A DNA stretch of 64,000 bases from Clavelina lepadiformis (Eukaryota; Chordata; Ascidiacea; Aplousobranchia; Clavelinidae), in the NCBI RefSeq assembly GCF_947623445.1, contig NC_135246.1, positions 2,234,501 to 2,298,500 on the forward strand, written 5' to 3'. The translations under genes and the position numbers were made by a program. The notes beneath the pieces were generated by a model. It was not told the DNA's origin. It worked only from the letters and a program-made list of their open reading frames with translations, and ran no database searches. Shown here piece after piece: positions 30,821 through 42,485 of the stretch; positions within the stretch are counted from its first letter, which is position 1; every line of letters begins with the position of its first letter.

Positions 30821-33521
30821 TAATGCATTGCACTTAAAGTGTACACCGTATCTTAGGCATATTTTGTGACTTTTCTTGTTAAATGAACCAAATTTCTTGT
30901 TGTTAGAAATGCAAGTTGTGAAATTTTTCTCAAGGAAAGTGGTCAGTGCAGGAGTTGTTGTAATGTAGATGAAAAGGAGAGACGGCTCAACCAGAAAAGG
31001 CTAAATTATTACCATATGGTTAAAGATCAACCTTTAAAACGATCAGCGCAGCCAACATTTAACCTACCATCTCGAATTACCTCCACCTTTACTGCTAATG
31101 AAATTTGGTGATATTGCACTTCGTAATCCTATTAGTAATAGTCTCATTCGCAAGGTTGTCAGTGTCAGTAGCTGTGCTTTTTACACTTAACTATATGTAG
31201 GTTGAGCAATGCCAGAAGATAGAAATAAAACAGTATTATTTAAGATAGTCTTGTTGTTATGAAGTAAATCTTTATTAGCATTAGAGAATTGGAAGCTAAG
31301 GTTTCGACTCTGTTAGCTGATGATACGGTGCAAGTGGAGGTAGATAAAATTATGTCAGATGACATGACAGCCATTGTTAAAGCAGGTATCATACCGATTA
31401 CAAAGCTGGTAATCCAGAATATGTTACTTATAACTATTCTAATGAAGCTACAAATGTAATGTGATGCACCTACATAATGCATATAACTCAGTCTTTTTTG
31501 TGTCGTGTGTTTTTGTGAAGTTTACGTAAATATCATACATTTTTTTTAGCTCAAGATGAGGATAAAATTGATAACTTCTACTCAATCTTTTGGAAAGAGC
31601 AGCAAAAGCTAAATAGTATGAAAAGAAATGGGGAAAGATATCACCCTGAGTTAATAAAGTAGGTTTAGGTCTCCTTGAGTAATAAACTACTGAAGTAATT
31701 GGTGTAAAGATATCAACATGTTTTAAGTTCAGTTGACCTCAATTTTTTGTTTATTTCGTAAAAGCGTGCTAAAATCAACCCTTGCAATTTTCTTTATAGA
31801 TTCTGTTTGAGTCTAGCTGCTAAAAGTAAAAGCGCCTATGAAGAATTACGACAAAGTGGCATTTTACGACTACCAAGCTCACGCACCCTAAATGACTATC
31901 GGTAGCGTATGGGTTCTGTTCTCTGCAATTTGGCTACTACTAGCTACCTACGAGCAATTGTTTCACTTGCTCACTTTTGTACTGTTTTCAGAAACGTTTA
32001 CTGCACTGCACCTGGCATTCAAGATAATGTTTTAGAAGAACTGAAATCCAAAAGTCTCAGTCTAGCATCACATGAACGATTTCTCGTTATATCAATCGAT
32101 GAAATGAAAGGTGAAACTTTTCTTGGTATTTTTAACACTATTAATCACACTGTGTAAGATTCTTATTCATGCTTTATGACAAAACAATGACACAAGTTAT
32201 TAACTGTATATGCACGAGATATAGCCTGTTGCTTATTTTGTTTACAGTGAAAGAAAATATTGTGTATAATGCAGCAACAGACCGAATAATAGGATTTGTT
32301 GATCTGGGTGTCGACAGACAATACAATAATGAAGCTCCTGCCACACATGCCCTACAATTTTATGGTAGGAGTATCCTCAGCAATTTTTCCCGGCCTATTG
32401 TCTTTTATGCCACCAAGAATACAAAGGCATTTCACTTGGTTAGCATGTTCTGGGAAGTGGTTGAATCCTTTGCCGGATGTGGTTTTACAGTCTTAATGAT
32501 GAAGAATGATGAAGAAGAATGATGAAGTACAATCAACATTTTATTTTGTGGGAGCATTTTTGCCATGTTCCCTACCTATTTGAAAGTTCAGAGTTGAGAA
32601 GTTGCAAGTTGACTGATGGCCATTTTTCCCAAAAGAGTTACGCAAAAATGCGGGTTTGCTATGCCGCACAATTGCTCTCTGGAACTGTCTCCAGTTTAAT
32701 GAAGAGTCGTGGTGGAGAAGAAATGAAGATGAGTGCGTGGTTTGCTGGTTTGATGAATAAGTGGTTTGACCTCATGAACACCAGATTAAATTATTCATAC
32801 AACCCAGACTTGAAACCATATACAACGATTGATGATCCTCGTCTGAAATGGCTTAATACATTCCTTTCAGAGTTAAAACAATGGAAAAGCAGTTTAACTG
32901 GGTCCGTTTCCGAACAGTCAAAGCAGTTTCTGAGCCATCAAACCTACGACGGTTTAGTTTCCACATCCATGGCCATTGCTGAATTGGTGAAATTCTTGTT
33001 GGAGAACAGCCCAGAAGGTTCATACGTCTTAACTAAGCGCTTAAACCAAGACCCATTGGAGGCCTATTTCGGTCATATGAGACAAACTGGCCGTCGAAAT
33101 GAAGTGCCTGATATTCACCAATATGCACAATTTGAAAATGTGATAATGTGCAAAAAGAATATCAAGTCACTTAAGGGGTCAAATGTAAATCACGTTATTG
33201 ACTGGAAACATGGTGATGTTTGCGATGATCCAATGCCGAAGCGAAAAAAATAACTTGATTTCGAGTGTTTTGACAGTCTGTTTGTGCAATACAGTAACAC
33301 TTAATCCTTCTTGAGCTAAAACTGACGAAGTACATGTAAGAAGACAACTATGTAATGTACATTCATTTTAATGATTTTCTCAGACTTACATTTTGATCAG
33401 AGGTTACATGCAGTACTGAATTTAAATGATTGGCTTTTTGATAGCATCTAATCTTCACGTAAAATTTACATATTTTCATGCACAATTTTTGCAAACATTC
33501 ATCAAAAACAAGATTTTCAAA

Positions 33522-34132
33522 TTAATCTTTTATGTTACAAACACTCAAAGAAGACATGCAACTTTCCATGATGTGCTCCTTTATGTCTTGTTTCCTAAAG
33601 ACACTTTCTACATACATCAACAATTTCACTAGTGATTTCGCTGGAACTGTAAGATGTCCATAATTGTTATTATTTATAGCGGAAATCAAGGAACTATTAG
33701 TGGTTTCATTACTATAATCAGTTAAACAAGACAATAGATCTATTTCTGTCGGATTTATACAGCGCTTAGTGAGTTTCTGCAAAATATAACCACCTATGTA
33801 CTGAATTATGAATTCTTCGTCTCGGGTTAACTTGTGTAATGTCAAGTGTTTCCCCTTTTTGTTGTGTGCAACAGTGGTAACGTGTGATAAAAATACATCA
33901 AACAATTTTCGTGTTAAACACAATGACAATTTTCTTGGCAAGAAAAATAGTGATGGGATGCACGTAATTCCATCACAGGAGAATTTATGAAACAGTTCAT
34001 CCGGTGAACTGTACGAAGAAAATAGCTTCATAAAATAGTTAACCGCATCTGCAGTTAGATCTGTTTTAACGCCACCCACTGTATCCCACCATTCCGTCAG
34101 TTTTTCTCTTGTAACATTATTGCAAGAAGATT
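33522..34132 (-). CDS. Convergent gene inside the P-type element, unknown function
   Basis: A minus-strand exon preceded by a good acceptor (TTGTCTTGCAG) opens at 34132 and runs 202 codons to a TAA at 33522. Its end lies 269 bp from the end of the transposase, tail to tail. Visible features are EKLTEWWDTVGG at the start and EEFIIQYIGGYILQKL in the middle, followed by basic and Cys-containing residues. The second motif faintly recalls a YIAGYV-type signature found near the C-terminus of some P-like transposases, from memory only. Possible upstream exons at about 34230-34310 and 34387-34450 do not give consistent phases, so the 5' part is unresolved. It could be accessory cargo, a relic of another element, or an antisense regulator. 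Confidence 0.55.
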
Positions 34133-34709
34133 CTGCAAGACAAGTGTAAAATTAAGTTTGTTTGATTTTTTTAATCGGAATCTGCCAATGATAGAGCTCC
34201 AAATGAAATAAGTTTCAAACAAAAAACAAATATACCGTGAGCAGTTTTTTGATGAGCCAGCAAAGTTTCATTACTTGTGCAGTTATGCAATCATTGTCCA
34301 CATCTGCAAATAAATATTTTCATTATCAGATTAAATGACATCAATATATCAGTACAGCATTTCTTCAAATATTCGTTACGACTTACATTAATTTGTTGTT
34401 TTGCTTGGCTGTTTATTATAAATTGGCGAGAACGTACGCTCTGGGTGACCGCCATACAGGACAAGCTCAACAGCAGTTGGCTAATTGATTACTAGGCATA
34501 TCGTATCTTACATGAAGTTTGCTGCATCGTCTTCTGGGTCACAATCTATTTCAATAATTAACTTCAAATTGACATCCATTAGATCTCAACAACTGCACCA
34601 CAATAACAAGATCTGAAATCAGACTTCCAGTAGCCTATTTTAATGACACAACACCTGCAACATAAGGCCTATGCTAATGAGTTTAGTTGCTAATTGCCTG
34701 GTCGAAGAG

Positions 34710-35084
34710 AAATGTGGGGAACGAAAAAATCTTCCCGCGCAACTCAAGTAGGCGAAGCCATGCCTTGATACAAAACAGCAGGATTATCAGTTCAAGGAAC
34801 TGAAACTGAGTTAATTGCTGAACCTAAAACTCTCACCTGATTTCATTAATTAATTTCAATTAAATTTAACACCCAATGGATCCCAATAACTGCACCGTAA
34901 TAATAAGACTAATCTGTTCCAGCAGCAAACAGATCTGAAAATCATTGTCGTCGTCTGCATGTTTATTGTTATGTAGTGAACCGTGACCGTGGAGAAAGTA
35001 GAATATGCTCCAAGAGAATAAAAGAAACAAACATGACGTCATGCGCAAAAGAGAAGTTTCTACTCATGTGTTTAAATCTCTTTG
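34710..35084 (-). repeat. Right terminal inverted repeat of the P-type element
   Basis: Inverted 375-bp partner of the left end. A diverged echo of its inner part also occurs at about 34582-34625 (CAACTGCACC with flanking similarity), a possible subterminal repeat. Confidence 0.93.
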
Positions 35085-35124
35085 AATAACCTAACTGCAA
35101 AAAGATCACCTCCTCCTTCTAGCC

Positions 35125-35535
35125 CAGCGGTTCCCAAACTGGAGTCCGCGGACCAACTGGGGTCCGTAAAGAAGTTTCAGAGGGTCCGCAATGAGAATTA
35201 GTCTTTAAAGCTTTAAAGCAGTTTCAGAGGGTGGATATAGTACACGACATGAGAGTTGCGCTATCCAAAACCAAACCAAACATTGATGAGTTAGTTGCAG
35301 CAAAACAAGTGCACCCTTTCTATTAAACGCTTATCGTATTTGATAGTTTTTGCTTTTTCTTTCATTTGTGTGGTTTTTGCAATTTTCCTATACCATTCTT
35401 TGATTTTTATAGGGCCACGAAATATCAAAATAATTACAAAGGGTCCATTCTTTGATTTTTATAGGGCCACGAAATATCAAAATAACTGCAAAGGGTCCGC
35501 CAGGCAAAATTTTTAGAAAAGTTTGGGAACCGCTG
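35125..35535. mobile_element. 411-bp hAT-type MITE
   Basis: Inverted ends CAGCGGTTCCCAAACT and AGTTTGGGAACCGCTG, allowing one base, with a perfect 8-bp duplication TTCTAGCC at 35117-35124 and 35536-35543. An internal ~50-bp segment starting TTCTTTGATTTTTATAGGGC is tandemly duplicated at about 35394-35441 and 35449-35496. Non-coding. Confidence 0.93.
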
Positions 35536-35543
35536 TTCTAGCC

Positions 35544-38500
35544 TACTATAACTGAACTAGCAAATGCGCTAACAATCAACTCACTACCGGACCAATTACT
35601 CGCTACAATGACGTAACAATTACTTTCACATTTAACACAACAAAACAAGAACACGCATCGAGCATTGCTCTTCTGCAAGTTAGCTAAACAGACCAATCAC
35701 AGCATGCTAATATTCGTGTAGTTGAGGGCAATGCTGGCTGACTAAATGTCAAAGCGGGACTGTCCCGGCTAAAACGGGACGTATGGTAAGCCTACTTAAG
35801 TATAATGTGGAAGAGACAAGATTGTTGTGATTTAACTCAATTTTCTTTACTTGCATTTTTGCGTACAGTAACTCAGTGGTATGTTTCTTCCTATTTGTGG
35901 AATATTGAATGTAATGATGTGTATATTTTATACAACGAAGATTAAAAAGATACAGGCTTACTCCATCAACGAGATCCGCACTTCCACTTGCTTTTTAAAA
36001 GTTTAACTGTACCGGCAAATTTAGTTTGTTTAGTTCGAAATTCCTTTTCCCAGCGAAAACAAAAGTATCAGTATTTTTACAATTGATATGTTATGTGTAG
36101 TTACGGAAACGTCACATGTTAAAGGTGTGGTCTTTTCGCAACGGCCACTTTATGAATGAGGCAAAAATACCCGATAGCTATTGATCTTACGATGTCATGA
36201 ATGAAGGAAATAGCGCGTTGTAAACAAAGGCGTTGTAAACCATTGCACTTCAGTTTTGACCTGTCGTACACTCTTAAAAATAGCAATGTGGTTACACGCA
36301 CCCTTGTGATTGACCGTAATTGAACCATCTTAAGCTCAGAAGTATAAAGACAAAAGCAGGATACCTATATCGTAGCTACATTGATGCTAACGAGGTACTT
36401 GCTTAGCAGTAAATAATTTGGAATTAGGGTACCAAACATTTTGAAGTGGTAAACTGCATGTAACAACATAAATGCATATAACACTCGACTAAAGGTTCAC
36501 TTCAATTTAACTACTCGGGCTTTGGCCAGCTTGATCTTGCTACTGCAGGTGGAACAATCACGTGTTACCCTTGTAGTTGAGGTAACTGATGGCTGTGTTC
36601 GGGGATGACGTCGCCATAACGTGCCACATAGCACGCACGCACGTAAACATGCAGACAAAATCACTCATGAAATAAAAAGGAAGTAAGGATTGAAATATGA
36701 CGCCTCGAAACTAAACGGTAAGGCAACACATGTTGGGAAATAAATAGTTTTACTACCGGTATTCTAATCTTGATCATATTAAACGGATATTTGCACAAAG
36801 ACAAATGCGTGGCCGTGGCAAATTGGTCACAAAAATCAGGTGGTCCTATCACGTAGCCTGTAACTATAATAAGAGGGTTTTACTACATAATTTTCAATCT
36901 TCAATTATGTGAACTTTTATCTTATATGATAGCGACCAACACAAATCAACCGGAGAATTGAAATGGGGTGTGGCAACACATCATTTAGGAACCACGCTGT
37001 CATTCATGTGTTTAAAATTTAAACACAATTTTACTTCTTTAAACATGTTAAAGTGTTTAATTATGTGCTTAAGTGTATAGAATTTGTTAATTTGACAAAA
37101 TTTTAACACTTTATGGGTTAAACACCACAATCCAAGACACGTTTAATAATGATTTATGCCTATTCTACACTTTTTCCTTGCTTTTAACGTTTAAATTGTT
37201 AAACACATAACACAAAGATTACAAAATGTGTCAAACCAAAAGGTGTGAATGTGTTTATTTTAATGAGTTTTATTGAATCATAACTTATACTTTAAGTTGC
37301 TTTAGAATGAATCTATCAAAAACAGTTTACATTTGCTTTTAACCATATATTTATTTTCCAATTTTGTGGCTCAAGTTGGAACCAGTTTTTTCGGTTTGCA
37401 CACGTTCTTTTCTTAAGCAAGTCGAGCATATATTAATATCATCAGCGGAATAAGTTTAAATGGCTTGAATACTTCAGCCAAAGCAAGAAAATTTCGTAGT
37501 TTTTCCATAGCCTACCTAACTAAACGCGGACTTAGTTTTGTATCATCGGTCGATCGCCGTATACCAATATTTTTGTTTTTTTTAATAATGATCGTGTTCC
37601 ATTGAAAAAACTAATAGCCTAAGGGCACCTTTTTCGGTACTATATACTTTAGACTTGTTTGCATTACCCAATTACACGAACTATTGTTCAGTATAGATTT
37701 GTATCTCGAACTCAATTCTTAGGTTTAAAGTTGGACAACGGAATTAAACGTTGGCAACTTGAAGTCGTTTTAAAATTTTTCCTGTATGGAGTGGCTGAAC
37801 ACTGTAAATTGTATTGTTCAGGCCTTACTGTAGGCTATATTTCAAAGGGGTGAAAGGGACCATGCCCCCCGCCCCCATATTTTGTTTCTATAGGCTTCTA
37901 CATCGGGTGGCGGTGTCTTAAAACCAACAATTTGTATAGTTTTCTTAAACTCATGAAATATTTGCCCCCCCCCCCAATTTTTTTCCGGCTACGCCACTGG
38001 CTGTGATTGGTTTTCAAGTAAAGCCATTCACCCAGAAATGGAAGGTGAAAAACCAATTACCATACTTTGCCCATAAAAGTTTAAAATCACTCGGGCGTAG
38101 CCTAACGTGGGCGTCTCTCGTCTTTGATTGAAAGGCAAATGACAAGCGTTCACCATCAGTTAGTGGAACGTCAGAATAACGTTTGTTCATATAATGTAGA
38201 ATGTGTATCTGAAAATAGTAGGATATAACTATTTATTCTATGTTTAAATAACTCAAAACCTAAAATATTAAAGTAAAAAAACTTTCATAACATTACATTA
38301 AACGTATTGTTTTACACTGGAACAAGCAATTGCTGTTTTTATTTGTTTTTTATCCAGCAAGTTTGCCATTTCAAAATTATTTTAAGTTCTATGAAATAAC
38401 ATGTTAAATTCTACCATTGTCAAAAATGTGGGCGCGCATTTACCACCTTCAGGCAGCTACAAGCTACAAGCTATTATGACGTTTAAGATGGTTGCCTAGT

Positions 38501-39498
38501 CGTATTTGACGTAATTATGTTGTCACTATTATTTGTTACGACTTAAGCAATGTCCACCAATCGCCACAATTGATAGCTGTCTTTAATTTGGCTATCTTCT
38601 TTGTTGGCTGATGAGTCTCTCTCTTCTAACCATGAAAGTCGATTGTTCCGTTTGCATCAATATGTAAATGTAATTTAGCGCACACTTACTTATTGATTTA
38701 ATTGCCTGCAAGGAAATGAACACAACAGCAGCAAACAGAATACACTTTTATTTACAGCTTCCAATCGCCCGATATTATAACCGTGGTAATGACGTTTTGC
38801 TTTGAATGAACTTGTTTCACGATATAAAATTAACTTTTCATTTCTCGACTCTCTCTATCTGCCTGAAAAATGGAATTCATCGCTTATTTATATGATGACG
38901 TAACTTCTTTGTGATGCATAAATCCTTCTTCTGTTCATTGTGTTGTTAACTTCGAAAGTTGCACCATCTTGGCTAATTTTGGCCTCTCAATTCCCACGTG
39001 TGTGTTTACCAATCGTTGTGCCAGTTCAATTGAGGTAAGATCTTTTCTCTTCGCTTCTGATCACGCGGTCTTCACGTGATCATTTCCGATGCGGATGTTT
39101 TCCACATGTAGGCTTATGACATAACATAGAATCACGTGGTTGTGGTTCGGTTGTCACATAACTCTCCACCCGAGACCGAAACGTGACGTAGGAACGTTTT
39201 TGCAGAGGGAGCGGGCGACCGAAGCAAAAGGTCGGAAGAATCAATGAATGGCACAAGAGAAGAAGCATCGCTTTGGAATCAGGATTCCTTCACGACGTAG
39301 GCGAACATTTAAGATACAATGTCTGAAACTCAAAAGCATATCGATTAGTAATATCACAAACACAAGCATATAATTACAAGTATAATATATAAGTAGATTA
39401 TGCTCAAAGTAATAACACATGGCATGATATAGTTGTAGAGTAACATGAGCTGAGATGACATAGATATACAAGCATAAACAAAAGTATGTACATCACGT
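35544..39498. other. Gene-poor interval
   Basis: No gene recognised. Positions 36355-36470 resemble Kelch-gene intron sequence at about 50290-50400 and 63105-63215. Positions 37010-37260 are dense in TTTAAAC and GTTTAA words. Positions 37855-37995 look like a repeat fragment. The right end, from about 39000, may include terminal sequence of the retroelement, but I could not define a terminal repeat. Confidence 0.5.
37855..37995 (-). repeat. Fragment of an interspersed repeat
   Basis: Read on the minus strand it begins CAGTGGCGTAGCCGG, then a run of eleven G, and ends in GGGGGCGGGGGGCATGGTCC. This pattern is common at the ends of dispersed animal elements. No matching other end or duplication was seen. 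Confidence 0.45.
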
Positions 39499-42485
39499 TT
39501 AATTGTCAGACAAGTTCTGGTTTGTATTTTCAGTACGATCATTATCAGTATTTTGTTGATCTAGAGAGATTTGCTCCTCTCCAGAAATAATATTAGAGCT
39601 AGATTGGGGAGTTCGTTTAAAACGAGAAAACTTAGTGCATGTCAATTTCACCAAAAACGGAATGACAATTTTGAAAAGCCAAACAGTCCAAATAATGGTC
39701 CAGACAAGTGATAAAATAAGCAAGATCGAGAAAATACCACTGATGACTGGGTATGTAATACTAGAGATCATTTGTAGAAAGGTGTTTTTAAAGGTAGTAG
39801 AAACAGTATCCTGAATATAGGATAAATCAGCTTGGGGTGTGCCACCAAGAAAAGTGCTTATCCCGTATGAGACGAGTTTGACTGACTGCTTCCAACATTC
39901 CACTGAGATCATCATGTCCATCAATGTTGCCAGGAAACAAGTTGATGAGTGAAGAGAAATCAAGGGTGAGCATTGGAGGTTCTACATTCACCAAGGACGG
40001 AGTAATGGAGTGAGGGTCATTGTGGCGTCTGGTCAGGGTGTAGTGATCGTATACATAGAAATTTCCATCAATAACAAAAGTAACTGTTTTTCCAGGAATG
40101 TAGTTTTCAACAAAACGCACATCTTTGTGTACAAATCCAAATTTGTCAAGCTGTCCGATATACGAGGTATGGTTAATGTTAAAAGCCACGCGAGGTCGAC
40201 TAGAATATGTTCCCTTATATCGTAGATCATGTAGAACAGTTACGTTAACTGGAGTGGTAGCTAATTCCACAATCAGGTTACCTACGGTTATTGCGCATGC
40301 TGGACGTCCAAGTAGATGGCTGAGGACTTCACTGGAGGAAATAAAGGGCCTATGACGTAGAAAAATGTCAGCCAGAAATGACTGGATCTGGCATTCTAAG
40401 TAATGGATATCACTCGTCACATGATGAATTTCTTCTTTAGTGAGATATGTTGCTTCATTCTACAGATAAGCTTCTGCAGCGTACATAGAAAAACTATGTA
40501 AAGGAATTGCAGTTTGTAAAGAATCCCGAGCAACTTGCAATGTGTTGATGCGATTGCAATTGAAAGGGACAAGTATAAGTCCGCTAGGTGTGCATGTTGC
40601 TGTGTCATGGAGGCATATCCTTACCGGTAGAGGACATGTCACCCGTTTATGGATTGACATACCTAGTGACTTAATTTCAAGACGAAAAAGTTCATTGTGC
40701 TTATTGAAATGCATTAAAAGCGTCTCATTGTCGTGCCCTATGCGTTTGTATCGGCAATTTACTTTGCTACTTATGTAGTCTCATATGTAGCAACTTGTGC
40801 CTGAAACACAGGAGCCTTGAGTGATTTTGCAAGAGGATATCGATCCGATTGTACTGCTCATTTTACCTCTCGCATGATCATATACAGCTAAGGATTTAAT
40901 AAGAATGACATTGTATACAGTATTAGAAGAGTCGGTAGGCCATTTGTAAGTTATGACGTTTTCGTTAGAAGTCTTCCAAGTAATGCCATCGGTCGTCGCT
41001 AGTGGTCCGTAGCCAGCTGCGTGTTTTGTTCTCGCCCATTCTGCACATGCAGCGGGACTTGGCGCTGGTTCTATACACGTTTGCGCATGATGGGTTTTCG
41101 CTCCAAAAAAAGAAAAAGACAGTCTTAACTGTGCTGCTGACCAGGTAACATTTGTATATCGGGATGTGTACACTATGGGGTGTGGGTTCATAAATCTCAA
41201 CACGGCATTTTTGAATCAGTGTGGCTTTTTGCCTTACACAAGAGGAAGGTTTCTTCCCAAAATACTCATTGATAATAACATTGCGGTGACAGAGGTTTAG
41301 AGAAAGGGATGATATTGCTCCTGGCAATGTCAAGAGAAGCACATATGAAATAAAATGCATGACTAACGATATCGAATTGGTCTGCGGATTATTCTGCCTT
41401 GTCTAGTTATTTAGGTATCTGCCGGTAATTCATCAATGTCTTGAGGAATAACAGTACTGGGAATATCCTCTTCTGTGTCTCACTCTGAGATATCGACGAA
41501 GTCAGTGAGCTGAAATGGAAGATTGGAGTGTAAGTTGTCATTGAGAGAGGAAGGCATTTGCTCCTCTTGTTCAGTATTAGTATCAGCAAAATCTAGGCCT
41601 GGTAAATAAGCTTGCTTTAAACGATCCAAAGAAACATTTTCAGGTTTGTTCTTAATTAATAGAGTGAAATATTTGTCTGTTCGGTCAAGGACAAGGAATG
41701 GACCATCATAAAAGCGCGAAAGGGGCTTCCTATGCGCATCATGTCTCACAAAAACGTGAGAACAAGTCCAAAGGTCTTTGTGAACATACGTTTTAATGGG
41801 GTAGGGCTCACGTCGAGGAATGTATCTAAGTTTTTCCATGTCTTTGCTAAGGGTAGTGACATACCGAGACAGGAGAAGGTAATCTTTGTCAGGTGGTTCA
41901 AACAATTCTCCTGGGAGACGAATAGTGGTTCCAAAAGTTAATTCGGCAGGAGAAGTTTGTATATCAGCTTTCATCGTTGCGTGTAAGCCGAGTACAACCC
42001 AACCAAGGTTGTTTATCAAATCAGAATCTTCTGTGTGCGCTCTAAGGGCTCTCTTCAGTGTTTGTATTTTTCTTTCAACAGCGCCGTCACTACTTGCATG
42101 ATAAGCTGTAGTATGAATCAGATGAGTGCCCATGAAAGCCGCTAGATCACGAAAAAGTACGGAGGTAAATTGGGAGCCACGGTCAGTTGTTAATTTCATA
42201 GGAACACCAAAGTACGAGACCCAATGTAAAATGAATGCATTTGCAACCTCTTTAGCAGTGATATCTCGTAATGGAGCTGCAACCATAAACCTGGTAAATC
42301 TATCAGTGATCATCAGAATATAAGAGTAACCGTTACTGGGCGGTAAAGGGCCAAGTATATCAACATGAATATGGGAAAATCTACCATCCGGCTTCTTGAA
42401 TTTCTGCAAAGGGGTGACGGCATGTCGATGTATTTTAGATTGTTGACAAGCTATGCATCTTCGAACCCAATCTCTTCAATCCAGA
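39499..42485 (-). mobile_element. Broken Ty3/gypsy-like retroelement with envelope-like part
   Basis: Reading on the minus strand, an integrase part (about 42480 to 41480) with an HHCC-type finger and a typical gypsy-type integrase core is followed by an envelope-like part (about 41360 to 39499). The envelope-like part starts with a signal-like hydrophobic segment and ends with a hydrophobic membrane-spanning segment near 39700. Gag, protease and reverse transcriptase were not found, and paired long terminal repeats were not identified. The element is 5'-truncated and broken, with perhaps three to five breaks, and is probably old. The order of parts resembles errantivirus-like gypsy elements. 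Confidence 0.8.

Larger units (their letters stand above)
27481..33253 (+). pseudogene. P-element (THAP9-like) transposase with a catalytic-core deletion
   Basis: Exons in consistent phase: 27481-27706, 27984-28467, 30907-31107, 31279-31385, 31550-31658, 31800-31901, 31992-32110, 32248 to about 32510, then an open frame 32519-33253. Residues 1-85 form a THAP zinc finger (CCLPMC, later CEVHF) followed by the usual GAVPT tail. Exon 4 is a short coiled coil. Exons 5-8 match the RNase H-like region (FWKEQQKL; SGILRLPSSRTLNDY; SIDEMK; GFVDLGVD). The last part carries LTDGHF, MRVCYAAQLLS and DPLEAYFGHMRQTGRRNE. Between about 32505 and 32525, at a GATGAAGAA repeat, the frame changes and the usual SDGA-to-DVPHLIK stretch of some 60-70 residues is missing, so the enzyme should be inactive. 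The protein is otherwise near family length. Confidence 0.85.
26925..35084 (+). mobile_element. P-type (THAP9-like) DNA transposon, 8.16 kb
   Basis: Bounded by 375-bp terminal inverted repeats starting CAAAGAGATTTAAACACATG at the left and repeated inverted at the right. It is flanked by a direct repeat AATAACC (26918-26924 and 35085-35091). It encodes a spliced THAP plus P-element transposase on the plus strand and a second, convergent gene on the minus strand. Two other transposons sit inside its second intron. P elements usually make 8-bp duplications; 7 bp are clear here. Confidence 0.93.
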
